NCBI GenBank assembly: GCA_041984885.1
Contig: JBHIXH010000003.1
Location: 1 to 64,000 of the forward strand
From: UBA4486 sp041984885
GTDB lineage: Bacteria > Pseudomonadota > Gammaproteobacteria > Eutrophobiales > Eutrophobiaceae
DNA: 64,000 nt
Direction of reading: 5' to 3'
Numbering within the stretch: position 1 is the first letter of the stretch; each line of letters starts with the position of its first letter. A model generated the notes under the pieces. It was given only the letters and a program-made list of their open reading frames with translations. It was not told the origin of the DNA and searched no databases. Positions 44,611 through 54,448 of the stretch are shown piece after piece. A program made the translations under genes and the position numbers.

Positions 44611-45387
44611 TTAGTCCACGCTGTGATCGTAGTCAATGATCAGCGGTGCGTGATCCGAAAACCGCTCTTTTTTATAGATGGAAACCTCTCTGACGCTGTC
44701 GCGCAAAGACGGCGAAACCACCTGGTAGTCGATACGCCAACCCACGTTTTTTGCCCAGGCCTGTCCGCGGTTTGACCACCAGGTGTATTGATCGGCTTCC
44801 TCGTTGACAACACGAAACGCATCAACAAATCCAACCTCGTAGAATAACGTGTCCAGCCAGGCGCGTTCTTCCGGCAAAAAGCCGGAGTTCTTCTGATTAC
44901 CACGCCAGTTTTTAATATCTATTTTTTTATGGGCAATATTCCAGTCGCCACAAATAATATACTTGCGTCGTTGTCGTCGCATTTTTTTCAGCAGTGGCAT
45001 GAAACGATCCATAAAGTCTATCTTGATTGCCTGGCGCTCGTCTCCGGAGGTGCCGGAGGGCAGGTATAACGAGATGACACTTAACTTGCCAAAATCGGTC
45101 TGAATATAGCGACCTTCGGTATCCGCCGAGTCCCAGCCAAGCCGGGTATGTACCTTGTCCGGCTTTATTCGCGTATAGATAGCAACGCCACTGTAACCTT
45201 TTTTCTCCGCATCATGAAAAAATGCCTGGTAACCTTTTGGTGCCAACAATTCTTCATCGAGCTGATGTGTTTGTGCCTTGGTTTCCTGCAGGCAGATCAC
45301 ATCGGCCTTTTGTTTATACAGCCACGGCAAAAAACCCTTGCGCTGAGCGGCACGTATCCCGTTCAGATTTAAAGAGATGACTCTCAT
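44611..45387 (-). CDS. xthA: Exodeoxyribonuclease III / AP endonuclease
   Basis: 258 residues from ATG 45387 (MRVISLNLNGIRAA), preferred over the longer ORF because the family starts here. CLQETKAQ, the catalytic GDWNIAH, and FSDHAPLIIDY carry the metal and active-site residues. It repairs abasic sites. It is divergent from pyrE with only 65 nt between starts. Confidence 0.95.
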   Translation of the reverse strand: MRVISLNLNGIRAAQRKGFLPWLYKQKADVICLQETKAQTHQLDEELLAPKGYQAFFHDAEKKGYSGVAIYTRIKPDKVHTRLGWDSADTEGRYIQTDFGKLSVISLYLPSGTSGDERQAIKIDFMDRFMPLLKKMRRQRRKYIICGDWNIAHKKIDIKNWRGNQKNSGFLPEERAWLDTLFYEVGFVDAFRVVNEEADQYTWWSNRGQAWAKNVGWRIDYQVVSPSLRDSVREVSIYKKERFSDHAPLIIDYDHSVD

Positions 45388-45452
45388 TGCTGTTATTGTT
45401 CCGGTCAAGAATTACACGCTATGATAACTGTTTCACTCACGAGACCGAACCG

Positions 45453-46100
45453 GTGCAGGATTACAAAACAGAATTTATTCGCTTTGCCATGAAGCAAAAT
45501 GTTTTGTGCTTTGGCGATTTTAAATTGAAGTCTGGCAGGCAAAGCCCGTATTTTTTCAATAGCGGCCTGTTTAATGATGGTGCCAGCCTGTCGCGCCTGG
45601 GACAGTTTTACGCGGCCGCGATCATCGAATCCGGTATTCAGTTCGATATGCTCTTCGGGCCGGCGTATAAAGGCATCCCGCTGGGCTCGGCAATCAGTAT
45701 TGCGCTCGCGAACGATCACGATCGCAATGTACCGTATTGTTTTAACCGTAAAGAGGTCAAGGATCACGGTGAAGGCGGCGTATTACTCGGCGCGGATTTG
45801 CATGGTCGCATCCTCATCGTCGATGACGTCATCTCGGCCGGGACCTCGGTGAATCTATCGGTAGACCTGATCCGCGAAAATAACGCCGAGCCGGTCGCCG
45901 TCGCGATTGCGCTGGACCGCCAGGAACGTGGACAAAATCACCTTTCTGCGACCCAGCAGGTGGAACAAGACCATCACCTGAAAGTCATAAATATCATTGG
46001 CCTGGAGGATCTGGTCGAGTTTTTACAGAACGAACCGGACTCCAGAGAGAATCTGGACAAAATTCAGCAGTATCGCGAACAATATGGTGCAGCCGGCTGA
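45453..46100 (+). CDS. pyrE: Orotate phosphoribosyltransferase
   Basis: This converts orotate to OMP. It has 215 residues from GTG 45453, close to E. coli PyrE; the longer ORF start is unlikely. FKLKSGRQSPYFFNSG, GPAYKGIPL and the PRPP loop RILIVDDVISAGTS are diagnostic. It is apart from the pyr operon at 29-33 kb and from pyrF at 53 kb. Confidence 0.95.
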   Translation: MQDYKTEFIRFAMKQNVLCFGDFKLKSGRQSPYFFNSGLFNDGASLSRLGQFYAAAIIESGIQFDMLFGPAYKGIPLGSAISIALANDHDRNVPYCFNRKEVKDHGEGGVLLGADLHGRILIVDDVISAGTSVNLSVDLIRENNAEPVAVAIALDRQERGQNHLSATQQVEQDHHLKVINIIGLEDLVEFLQNEPDSRENLDKIQQYREQYGAAG

Positions 46101-46177
46101 ATTGACGTATGCATCTGGTTTATTAAACTTTATACATTACGTGCCGAATAACAGGACTATCAACCCGGATTAAGAAT

Positions 46178-46816
46178 ATGACCAAGCATCGACTGATTAT
46201 TTGCCTTTTGCTCTGCTCCCTCAGCCTGCCGGCTACGGCTCGTATCAAATGCTGGACGAACAACGAAGGCGTACGCGAATGCGGCAAAACCGTCCCGCCT
46301 GAATACGCGCAACAGGGGCACGAGGAACTAACGAAACACGGCACCGTTGCTGAGAAAACCGATCGCGCCAAGACAGAAGAAGAACTGGCGAAGCTGGAGG
46401 CGGAACAGAAGAAACAGGCAGAAGTAAAACGCCAGGAAGAGTTACGTCGCCAGGAGCAGGAGAAACACGATCGAATACTGGTCGATACGTTCTCCAGTGT
46501 TGAAGATATTGAGGCCGCAAGAGATGACCGTATCTCCGTGCTGGAAAATGACATTTCTCTGACAAACAGACGCACGGAAAAAATTCAGCTTGACCTGGAT
46601 AAACGTGTTGAACGCGCCGCCGCCCAGGAGCGCAGCGGCAAGCAACCGTCAGACACGCTGCTGGAAAGCATCGACTCATTAAAGCGGCAGATAAAAAATA
46701 ACGACGAGTTTATCGCTGGCAAGCGACTGGAACAGGACAAGATCCGGCAGGACTTTGCGGACGACATCGCACGCTACAAAGAGTTAAAAAGCGTTGAGGT
46801 ATCAGCCTCGGAATAA
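46178..46816 (+). CDS. Exported coiled-coil protein, unknown
   Basis: 212 residues with a Sec signal ending ATA-R near residue 22. A short Cys-containing N-terminal part (IKCWTNNEGVRECGKTVPPEY, a DUF4124-like pattern) is followed by a long charged coiled coil rich in Lys, Glu and Gln. It overlaps slmA tail to tail by 15 nt. No function can be given. Confidence 0.72.
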   Translation: MTKHRLIICLLLCSLSLPATARIKCWTNNEGVRECGKTVPPEYAQQGHEELTKHGTVAEKTDRAKTEEELAKLEAEQKKQAEVKRQEELRRQEQEKHDRILVDTFSSVEDIEAARDDRISVLENDISLTNRRTEKIQLDLDKRVERAAAQERSGKQPSDTLLESIDSLKRQIKNNDEFIAGKRLEQDKIRQDFADDIARYKELKSVEVSASE

Positions 46817-47395
46817 ACCGGGTTTAACAATACTCCATTGTTCCTGCAAATGCTGCGTCGGTTTCTGTTCGAATGCAGTACGAATATAGTCACTGATTTT
46901 TCCCTGTATCAGTATGACCAGCAGGTTCGCGGTTGCATCGATCGATTCTGCTGCCCTCACCTCACCCGAAAGGTTGGCCTCACGTAACAATTGTTTAATT
47001 TGCGTTTGCAGGCGTTCAAAAAACTGACTGACACGCTTGCGTAAACGTTCGTTTTCACCAACCAGCGCATCGCCGGCCAGGACTCGACTGATACCGGGGT
47101 TACGCTCGGCAAACGTCACAACGACCGTGACAATCTTTTCACAACGGGACTCAAGATCCGTTTCCTGCTCCTGCACCTTGTTCACCAGTGTGAACACAGA
47201 CTCCTCGGCAAAATCGATCAGGCCCTCGAACATTTTTGCCTTGCTGGCGAAGTGGCGATACAGCGCTGCCTCGGACACGCCGACTGCACGCGCCAGTGAT
47301 GCCGTTGTAATCCGTGTGCCAGGGCTGCTTTCCAGCTCCTGTGCCAGTGCCTGCAAAATATCTTCGCGTCGGTTTTTACGCCTGGCCGCTGACAT
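46802..47395 (-). CDS. slmA: Nucleoid occlusion factor SlmA
   Basis: 197 residues from ATG 47395, the length of E. coli SlmA. The TetR-type helix-turn-helix is TTASLARAVGVSEAALYRHFASKAKMFEGLI. SlmA binds DNA sites and blocks FtsZ ring assembly over the nucleoid. It starts 1 nt after the argB stop, in the conserved order argB-slmA next to dut-coaBC. Confidence 0.95.
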   Translation of the reverse strand: MSAARRKNRREDILQALAQELESSPGTRITTASLARAVGVSEAALYRHFASKAKMFEGLIDFAEESVFTLVNKVQEQETDLESRCEKIVTVVVTFAERNPGISRVLAGDALVGENERLRKRVSQFFERLQTQIKQLLREANLSGEVRAAESIDATANLLVILIQGKISDYIRTAFEQKPTQHLQEQWSIVKPGLFRG

Positions 47396-47396
47396 A

Positions 47397-48326
47397 TCAG
47401 CGGTGCACCGTGCCACGATGAATCAGTGTGCCGACACCTTCATCGGTTAACAATTCCAGCATTAACGCATGCTCCACCCGACCATCGATAATATGGGCAC
47501 TGCGCACGCCGGCGCTGACCGCATCAATCGCCGCATGTATCTTTGGCAACATACCGCCCTGTATCACGCCTTGTTCGATCAAGTCAGACACTTCACGTGC
47601 GCTGAGACCGGTCAACACGTTACCGTTCGCATCAAGTAAACCGGGTGTATTTGTCAGCAAGATGAGTTTTTCAGCATCGAGTACTTCGGCCAGCTTGCCG
47701 GCGACCAGGTCGGCATTGATGTTATACGACTCACCTTCTTCGCCGACCCCAATCGGGGCAATTACCGGGATAAAGTCGCCCTTATGCAGCATTTCAACGA
47801 CGGACGTATCGATGCTGCGCACCTCGCCTACATGACCAATATCGATGATCTCCGGTGCCTCCATTTCCGGTACCGAACGCTTGAACACCAGCTTGCGGGC
47901 ACGGATAAGCGGACCGTCCTTGCCACTCAGGCCCACCGCCTTGCCATCGTGGCTGTTGATCAGGTTGACGATCTCCTTGTTGACGAGACCGCCGAGTACC
48001 ATTTCAACGACATCCATCGTTTCGCTATCGGTCACGCGCATGCCGTTGACGAACTCGGTCTTTTTACCCAGCTTGTCCAGCAGTTCACCGATCTGCGGTC
48101 CGCCGCCATGCACGACGACCGGATTCATACCAACCAGTTTCATCAGGACCACGTCACGGGCAAAGCGATTTTTTAATTGCTCGTCGGCCATCGCATTGCC
48201 GCCATATTTGATCACGATGGTCTTGCCGCGAAAGCGCTGGATATACGGTAACGCTTCCGTCAGGACGCGTGCGATCGTCGCCGAGTCGCGCGGCTTATCG
48301 ATGTGATTGGCTACCTGTTCCGACAT
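47397..48326 (-). CDS. argB: Acetylglutamate kinase
   Basis: Second step of arginine synthesis. It has 309 residues; IVIKYGGNAM, VHGGGPQIG, GLSGKDGPL and NINADLVAGKLAEVLDAEKLILLTNTPG are the amino-acid-kinase motifs. It lies 12 nt after algC on the same strand. Confidence 0.97.
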   Translation of the reverse strand: MSEQVANHIDKPRDSATIARVLTEALPYIQRFRGKTIVIKYGGNAMADEQLKNRFARDVVLMKLVGMNPVVVHGGGPQIGELLDKLGKKTEFVNGMRVTDSETMDVVEMVLGGLVNKEIVNLINSHDGKAVGLSGKDGPLIRARKLVFKRSVPEMEAPEIIDIGHVGEVRSIDTSVVEMLHKGDFIPVIAPIGVGEEGESYNINADLVAGKLAEVLDAEKLILLTNTPGLLDANGNVLTGLSAREVSDLIEQGVIQGGMLPKIHAAIDAVSAGVRSAHIIDGRVEHALMLELLTDEGVGTLIHRGTVHR

Positions 48327-48338
48327 TAAACATATCCC

Positions 48339-50879
48339 CTAAAAAGGAATATCCAGATCCGCTTTCACGGCCAGCAAGGATTCACGAAACCGGCCCTGGA
48401 TCTTTTCCAGTCCGGCCTGGTTCTCGGCTTCAAACCTGGCAACCAGATACGGGGAGGTATTCGACGGGCGCACCAGTCCCCAGCCGTCCGGAAAATCAGC
48501 ACGCAAACCATCGACATCATGGATTTCCGCATCCTCAAAATTTGCCGCCTGTAACAACGCAGACATGACCGACCCATGTTCTGATTCATCCAGCTTGATC
48601 CGTAATTCTGGCGTGGAAACACCTTCCGGTATCGTTGCAAAGACATCGGTCGGTATGGATTTTTCTGCCAGCAACACCTCGAGCAAACGCGCGCCGGTGT
48701 ATAAGGCATCGTCAAAACCATACCAGCGTTCCTTGAAAAAGATATGGCCACTCATCTCGCCGGCGAGGGGTGCATCGACTTCTTTCATTTTTGCTTTGAT
48801 CAATGAATGCCCGGTTTTCCACATCAATGCCTTACCGCCGCTGGACTCGATCATCGCTTTTAAATAACGACTGCATTTCACATCGTAAATGATCGCGGCG
48901 CCCTGGTTACGCGACAGCACGTCTTTTGCCAGCAACATCAATTGTCGATCCGGCCAGATGATATTGCCGTCACCATCGACGACACCCAGCCGATCACCAT
49001 CACCGTCAAAGGCAAAACCGATATCGGCCTGCTCGTCTTTCACCTTCTGAATCAGCTCAGTCAGGTTTTCCGGCTGGCTCGGGTCCGGATGATGATTCGG
49101 AAAATTACCGTCGACATCGCAATACATCTCGATCACATCGTGTCCCATCGCCCGATACAGTTGTGGCGCGACCGCGCCGGCGACGCCATTTCCGGCATCG
49201 ACAACGATCTTGAACGAGTTGCCGAGTGCAACCGGGATATCCTCGGAGATACGGCGCAGATAGTCGGCGATGATTTCGACGGTTTGCACCTGCCCCTGGC
49301 CCGCCGAAAAGTCGTTTTCCCTGACACGTCGCAACAGGTTCTGAACCGCATCACCGGACAACGTCTCGCCACCAATGACAATTTTTAGTCCATTGTATTC
49401 CGGCCCGTTATGACTGCCGGTCAACATCACGCCGCTTTTTGCTTCCAGCGTATGCGTGGCGAAATAGGTAACCGGTGTCGGCACCATACCAATATCGATC
49501 ACATCCTGTCCGCTGGCCGTCAGCCCGGCTATCAGCGCCTCGGCCAGTTCCGGGCTGTGAGTGCGACCATCACGACCGACAACAACACCCTGTTGCCCGG
49601 CGACCGTGGCTTCTGAACCGATTGCCTTACCGATTGCTTTCACCGTATCGGCGGTGAGTTCCTTGCCGACGACACCACGGATGTCATAGGCACGGAAGAT
49701 TTTTTCTGAAATCTGTGAACTCGCGGCCGCGGGCGTTTCCTTAACCTCGACCGGTGTCGGCGGGACACCGATATCCAGCACATCATTGGCCCCGGCAGGG
49801 GCGGCTGCATTCGGATTGGCGATGACCGTGGCGTCATCGGTCGCTATACCCCGGGAGACACTGGCCTGCGCCGCGCCGGGTTTACGTTTGCTGCCTGGCA
49901 GATCCGGGATCAACTCTTCCACGCCAGGGTGTGCACCCTCCATGATCGCCTTGACCGCGCCCTGATAAACGACCTCACCTTTTTTCTTCTTGCTACCCGC
50001 CTTGTCGGTGCCGTCTGCCGATGGGGCCGATTTCTTTTTATAAAAATAGAATCCGGCAGCGGCCAGCACGACTATCAACAATACCAGCAGTGGCAACATC
50101 GATGACCCTTCATCGTCGACAGTGGCAGTACCGCCTTTCGGCCAATAGGCAATTTCAAACCGACTGTTCGCGATCGGCTCCGTGATCGGGTTACCCAGTT
50201 TGGAAGCCTTGTTGCCCGCCTCACCCAGCACAATGGATCGCGATGCGAATGACTGCTTTAACTCGGCATAACCAGTACCGGCGTCGATCGACCCCGCTAA
50301 TGACTTGATCAGATCAACCGACACTGCCAGATGTAACAATCCAAGCAAGTTGTTTTCATCGTCATTGACTGCCGTTGCCATAACGATATGTTCATCTTCA
50401 CTACCGAATTTATTGACCTCGGCAATAATGTCGTTGTTACCTTTCTCGATATCACGTAACTGATCGATCGAGGCAAAGCTGAGGCCATAACGTTCATCGG
50501 ATTCAACGTCGTATTCGCCGGGGAGATAGATGCGCAGACGCAACGCCTGTCCAATTGAAGATTTTTTGCTCTCGGCCAGGTCCTGCAACGCACTGCTATC
50601 CCCGGTGGTGAGTGCCTGTTTGACTTCTGTGTCTTTTGCCACCGCCAACAATTCCGATCGAGCCGTTGCCAGACTTTTTTCAAATGGCTGAACCAGCGAC
50701 GCTACTTTTTGCTGTAACTCCTCTTCCTCTGCAAGACGCGCCTTCTCCGCCAGCGTGGACAACAGAAAATTTCCGCCAACAAGAACGATAAGCAATACAA
50801 CCAGGCCAATACCACCGTAGGTCAGATTGCGCACCTTGCGACGAGACAATTTCTTTTCAGTTATCGGGCCTTCAACCAT
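48339..50879 (-). CDS. algC: Phosphomannomutase/phosphoglucomutase with membrane-anchored sensor-like N-terminus
   Basis: 846 residues, far longer than a plain AlgC. Two membrane helices (about 20-40 and 264-284) flank a periplasmic part of roughly 220 residues, then a linker leads to the mutase near residue 390. The mutase has FRAYDIRGVVG, the phosphoserine loop MLTGSHNGPEYNG, metal site DGDGDRLG and GEMSGHIFF. It interconverts hexose 1- and 6-phosphates for polysaccharide synthesis. The long form occurs in several gammaproteobacteria. It overlaps dut by 8 nt. Confidence 0.93.
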   Translation of the reverse strand: MVEGPITEKKLSRRKVRNLTYGGIGLVVLLIVLVGGNFLLSTLAEKARLAEEEELQQKVASLVQPFEKSLATARSELLAVAKDTEVKQALTTGDSSALQDLAESKKSSIGQALRLRIYLPGEYDVESDERYGLSFASIDQLRDIEKGNNDIIAEVNKFGSEDEHIVMATAVNDDENNLLGLLHLAVSVDLIKSLAGSIDAGTGYAELKQSFASRSIVLGEAGNKASKLGNPITEPIANSRFEIAYWPKGGTATVDDEGSSMLPLLVLLIVVLAAAGFYFYKKKSAPSADGTDKAGSKKKKGEVVYQGAVKAIMEGAHPGVEELIPDLPGSKRKPGAAQASVSRGIATDDATVIANPNAAAPAGANDVLDIGVPPTPVEVKETPAAASSQISEKIFRAYDIRGVVGKELTADTVKAIGKAIGSEATVAGQQGVVVGRDGRTHSPELAEALIAGLTASGQDVIDIGMVPTPVTYFATHTLEAKSGVMLTGSHNGPEYNGLKIVIGGETLSGDAVQNLLRRVRENDFSAGQGQVQTVEIIADYLRRISEDIPVALGNSFKIVVDAGNGVAGAVAPQLYRAMGHDVIEMYCDVDGNFPNHHPDPSQPENLTELIQKVKDEQADIGFAFDGDGDRLGVVDGDGNIIWPDRQLMLLAKDVLSRNQGAAIIYDVKCSRYLKAMIESSGGKALMWKTGHSLIKAKMKEVDAPLAGEMSGHIFFKERWYGFDDALYTGARLLEVLLAEKSIPTDVFATIPEGVSTPELRIKLDESEHGSVMSALLQAANFEDAEIHDVDGLRADFPDGWGLVRPSNTSPYLVARFEAENQAGLEKIQGRFRESLLAVKADLDIPF

Positions 50880-51351
50880 CGACTTTTTCCTCTACCTGAA
50901 TACCTGTATGTCCGAATCCGCCAGCACCGCGTTGCGTTGCCTGAAACTCATCAACAACGTCAAACTGACATTGCACGACTGGTACTATCACCATTTGCGC
51001 AATGCGCATGCCGGGTTCGATCTCAAAAGTCCGCTCGCTGCGATTCCAGCACGAGACAAATATCTGCCCCTGGTAATCCGAATCGATCAGGCCAGTCAGA
51101 TTACCGAGGACGATGCCATGTTTATGACCAAGCCCGGAGCGGGGCAACAACACCGCGGCCAGCCCGCTGTCCTGAATATCCATCGCGAAACCACACGGGA
51201 TTAACTCTGTCTGTCCCGGCTGCAAGCGTATGACCGAACTGATACAGGCAGACAAGTCCATACCGGCCGAGCCGGTCGTCGCATGCGTGGGTATCGGAAA
51301 CTCAGTGCCGAGTCTCGGATCGAGAATTTTGATGCATATTTTTTTCTTCAT
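50872..51351 (-). CDS. dut: dUTP diphosphatase
   Basis: This hydrolyses dUTP to dUMP. It has 159 residues; ILDPRLGTEFPIPTHATTGSAGMDLSA, PRSGLGHKHGIVLGN and GLIDSDYQG are the trimeric dUTPase motifs, and the glycine-rich C-terminus is GAGGFGHTG. The start overlaps the end of coaBC by 50 nt, unusually long, but the N-terminus matches E. coli Dut from this codon. Confidence 0.96.
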   Translation of the reverse strand: MKKKICIKILDPRLGTEFPIPTHATTGSAGMDLSACISSVIRLQPGQTELIPCGFAMDIQDSGLAAVLLPRSGLGHKHGIVLGNLTGLIDSDYQGQIFVSCWNRSERTFEIEPGMRIAQMVIVPVVQCQFDVVDEFQATQRGAGGFGHTGIQVEEKVDG

Positions 51352-52534
51352 ACTGCTCAGCGATGACCTGGATTAATTTGCGCGCCAGCTTTCGTTTTGA
51401 TGCGCGCCCAAGATCAAGATCGCCCCCTTCCCAGAACAAGTGCAGCGCGTTGTCATCAACATCGAAGCCCAGCCCCGCACCGACCTGATTCGCGGCTATT
51501 AGATCCAGGCGTTTATTTTTCAATTTCAGTTTCGCGTTGTCAGCCACGGCGTCGGTCTCTGCCGCAAAGCCGACTGTGAACGGTGGTTTTGCTAATGCCG
51601 CCACGTCTGCCAGTATATCGGCTGTCTTTTCCAGTGTCAGTGAGAATTCACTAACCTTTTTCTTAATCTTCAAAGCGGCGATGTTTTCACAGGCATAATC
51701 GGCGACGGCGGCCGCTGAGATAAAGATAGAATGGTCATTAATGTTCTGCATGACTGCGGCGTGCATCTCCCTCGCTGACTCAATTTGAATCAACCGGGTC
51801 ATCTCTGGCGCGCTCAACTCGGACGGGCCGGAGACGAGCGTCACGTTCGCACCGGCTTCAGTGGCGGCCTCGGCAATCGCGTAGCCCATACGACCGGAAC
51901 TGCGGTTGCTGATATAGCGTACCGGGTCGATATACTCACGCGTTGGCCCGGCGGTAATGAGCACGGATTGGCCGGCCATCAGGCCGGTCTGAAACTGTTT
52001 GATCACTTCGCCGACGATTTGATCCGGCTCCAGCATGCGCCCGGGCCCCTCTTCACCGCAGGCCTGGCTGCCGCTGGCCGGCCCCAGCATCGGCAGCCCC
52101 CGTTCCTGCAATACAGCCACGTTTTGCTGTGTCGCCGCTGCCTGCCACATTTGCTGGTTCATTGCCGGCACCAGGACAATCGGCGCATCCGCCGCCAGGC
52201 AAATCGTGCTGAGCAAGTCATCGGCCAGGCCGTGTGCCAGACGTGCCAGCGTGTTCGCACTGCAGGGGGCGATCAGCAGCAAGTCCGCCCAGCGGGCGAG
52301 CTCGATATGCCCCATCGCGGCCTCGGCCTGTTCGTCCAGTAGTGTCGTCGCCACCCGGTGACCGGACAACGCCTGCATCGTCAGCGGCGTGATAAATTCG
52401 CACGCCGCGGTCGTCATCACCACCCGTACCTCGGCCCCCTGCTCACGCAGACGACGAATGAGTTCAGCACTTTTGTAGGCCGCGATGCCACCGGTGACAC
52501 CGAGCAGGATCCGCTTGTTCATCAATCTGTTCAT
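51302..52534 (-). CDS. coaBC: Bifunctional phosphopantothenoylcysteine decarboxylase / phosphopantothenate-cysteine ligase
   Basis: Two steps of coenzyme A synthesis. It has 410 residues. The CoaC flavoprotein half has GVTGGIAAYKSAELIRRL, GHIELARWADLLLIAP, the substrate loop PAMNQQMW and a Cys in GSQACGEEG; the CoaB half has AGPTREYIDPVRYISNRSSGRMGYAIAEAA. It is divergent from radC and heads the coaBC-dut-algC-argB-slmA string. Confidence 0.97.
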   Translation of the reverse strand: MNRLMNKRILLGVTGGIAAYKSAELIRRLREQGAEVRVVMTTAACEFITPLTMQALSGHRVATTLLDEQAEAAMGHIELARWADLLLIAPCSANTLARLAHGLADDLLSTICLAADAPIVLVPAMNQQMWQAAATQQNVAVLQERGLPMLGPASGSQACGEEGPGRMLEPDQIVGEVIKQFQTGLMAGQSVLITAGPTREYIDPVRYISNRSSGRMGYAIAEAATEAGANVTLVSGPSELSAPEMTRLIQIESAREMHAAVMQNINDHSIFISAAAVADYACENIAALKIKKKVSEFSLTLEKTADILADVAALAKPPFTVGFAAETDAVADNAKLKLKNKRLDLIAANQVGAGLGFDVDDNALHLFWEGGDLDLGRASKRKLARKLIQVIAEQYEEKNMHQNSRSETRH

Positions 52535-52601
52535 ATTGGTGTGATTCTAAACTATATTGAACAGGCGCTACACGCACGGATTCACAGACACTGGAGGTCG
52601 T

Positions 52602-53276
52602 ATGCCAATCACTCACTGGCCCGGGGCCGAACGCCCACGCGAGAAATTATTGCTAAAAGGCGCGGCGGCGTTATCCGATGCCGAATTGCTCGCCATCTTC
52701 TTTCGTACCGGTACACGCGGACGTTCTGCTGTCGATCTGGCGCGTGACCTGGTCCGTGACTACGATGGCCTGCGCTCACTACTCGATGCCGACCAGGCGA
52801 CCCTGTGCAGTGCAAAGGGTATCGGCCCCACCAAATACGTGCTGATACAGGCGGCACTGGAACTCGGGCGCCGGTATTTGCAATCCGAACTAAGCGAACG
52901 CGCCGCCATGACGAACCCGCAAAACGTGCGTGATTTTCTCAGCCTGCACCTACGCCGACAAAAACACGAGGTGTTCGCCGCGATGTTCCTGGATAACCGG
53001 CATCGAGTCATTGAATTCAGGACGTTGTTCCGCGGCACGATCAACGGCGCCAGCGTGTATCCACGTGAAGTCGTGAAAGAGGCGCTGGCACTGAATGCCG
53101 CGGCAATCATCTTTGCGCACAACCATCCGTCCGGTGTGGCTGAACCGAGTCAGGCCGATGTGCAAATTACGAAGCAGTTACGCGAGGCACTTGAACTCGT
53201 GGATATCAACGTGCTCGATCATTTTATTGTTGGTGATGGCAACGCCGTGTCGTTTTCCGAGCGCGGCCTGTTATAG
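52602..53276 (+). CDS. radC: RadC-family JAB-domain protein
   Basis: 224 residues from ATG 52602, with TGGAGG just upstream; the longer ORF is not supported. An N-terminal helix-hairpin-helix region is followed by the JAB/MPN metal site HNHPSGVAEPSQAD. Despite the name, the role in DNA repair is doubtful. It is convergent with pyrF. Confidence 0.95.
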   Translation: MPITHWPGAERPREKLLLKGAAALSDAELLAIFFRTGTRGRSAVDLARDLVRDYDGLRSLLDADQATLCSAKGIGPTKYVLIQAALELGRRYLQSELSERAAMTNPQNVRDFLSLHLRRQKHEVFAAMFLDNRHRVIEFRTLFRGTINGASVYPREVVKEALALNAAAIIFAHNHPSGVAEPSQADVQITKQLREALELVDINVLDHFIVGDGNAVSFSERGLL

Positions 53277-53296
53277 AAACAAACGAAACCAGCGGC

Positions 53297-54010
53297 TTAT
53301 TTAAACACGCCCGCGATCGTTTGCTGGATGGATTCCGCCGCCGCACGCGGATCGGCCGCGTCACGGATCGGACGACCGACGACGATGTGGTCGGCACCGT
53401 TGCTGAACGCCTGCTCCACATTAACGGTGCGTTTTTGATCGTCTTTATTATCGACCGGCCGAATGCCGGGCGTGATGACAAGTAACTTGTGATCGATATG
53501 TTCCCGTAACGCCGGTGCCTCCAGGCCGGACGAGATGACGCCGTCGCAACCGGATTCGAGCGCCCGTTTGGCGCGCGATAACACCAGCGCCTCAACATCG
53601 CAGTCAAAACCGAGATCATCGAGATCGCCGCGGTCGAGACTGGTCAGCGCGGTGACCGCGAGGATCTTCACCTCGCCTTTCGCCTCGGCGGCCGCCTGCA
53701 TGATCGCGTCGTTACCGTGCACGGTCGCGAATGTCGCGCCATGCCGGCTGAGTGCGCGCACGGCCGATTGCACCGTCTGCGGCACGTCGAAAAACTTCAA
53801 ATCGACGAACACCTTCTTGTCCCGCTGGATCAGCCATTCGAGCAGATTGAAATAATCGCCGGCCATGAACAGCTCCAGGCCAATCTTGTAAAACGTCACC
53901 GCGTCGCCGAGTTGCTCGACCAGTTCCCGCCCCTGCTGCGGCGACGGTACATCGAGGGCAAAGATGAGGCGATCCCGATTGTCTATCGGTTTTGGCTTGA
54001 ATTCAGACAT
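53297..54010 (-). CDS. pyrF: Orotidine 5'-phosphate decarboxylase
   Basis: Last step of UMP synthesis. It has 237 residues; FALDVPSPQQG, the catalytic FVDLKFFDVPQTV (Asp-Lys-Asp-type array) and GADHIVVGRPI are diagnostic. It is divergent from rpmB. Confidence 0.96.
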   Translation of the reverse strand: MSEFKPKPIDNRDRLIFALDVPSPQQGRELVEQLGDAVTFYKIGLELFMAGDYFNLLEWLIQRDKKVFVDLKFFDVPQTVQSAVRALSRHGATFATVHGNDAIMQAAAEAKGEVKILAVTALTSLDRGDLDDLGFDCDVEALVLSRAKRALESGCDGVISSGLEAPALREHIDHKLLVITPGIRPVDNKDDQKRTVNVEQAFSNGADHIVVGRPIRDAADPRAAAESIQQTIAGVFK

Positions 54011-54128
54011 GGCAATTGTATCTCATTGAAATATAATAAATTATTGTTCTGTGACGGCGTATTCAGGCGGCAAATTGCAGCATAGACCGAAACCGGACGC
54101 AAGCCGCTGGCGAAACCCGGCTGAAAGC

Positions 54129-54157
54129 TTGGCAGTACCGCATGATCCATGTAAAAT
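54129..54157 (+). promoter_or_regulatory. Sigma-70 promoter of rpmB-rpmG
   Basis: TTGGCA (54129-54134) and TAAAAT (54152-54157) with a 17-nt spacer, one mismatch in each hexamer. The start would lie about 38 nt ahead of rpmB. Confidence 0.65.
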
Positions 54158-54201
54158 CCGCGCTCTTTTTCACAAGTAGAACAACATTTACGGAAGCCAT
54201 C

Positions 54202-54438
54202 ATGTCTCGCGTTTGCCAAGTAACCGGAAAAAAACCGATGGCGGGAAACAACGTATCGCACGCGCATAACAAGACGCGTCGCCGTTTTCTGCCAAACCTG
54301 CACTATCGACGCTTCTGGGTCGAGAGTGAAAAGCGCTGGGTGCGCCTGCGTGTCAGCCGACATGGCATTCGCGTCATCGATAAAAAAGGCATCGATAACG
54401 TGCTGTCCGACATCCGCGCCCGCGGTGAAAAAGTCTAG
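54202..54438 (+). CDS. rpmB: 50S ribosomal protein L28
   Basis: 78 residues from ATG 54202, the family start (MSRVCQVTGKKPMAGNNVSH). The rest, HNKTRRRFLPNLHYRRFW and LRVSRHGIRVIDKKGID, is highly conserved. It is followed by rpmG after 10 nt. Confidence 0.97.
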   Translation: MSRVCQVTGKKPMAGNNVSHAHNKTRRRFLPNLHYRRFWVESEKRWVRLRVSRHGIRVIDKKGIDNVLSDIRARGEKV

Positions 54439-54448
54439 GAGCTAACAG

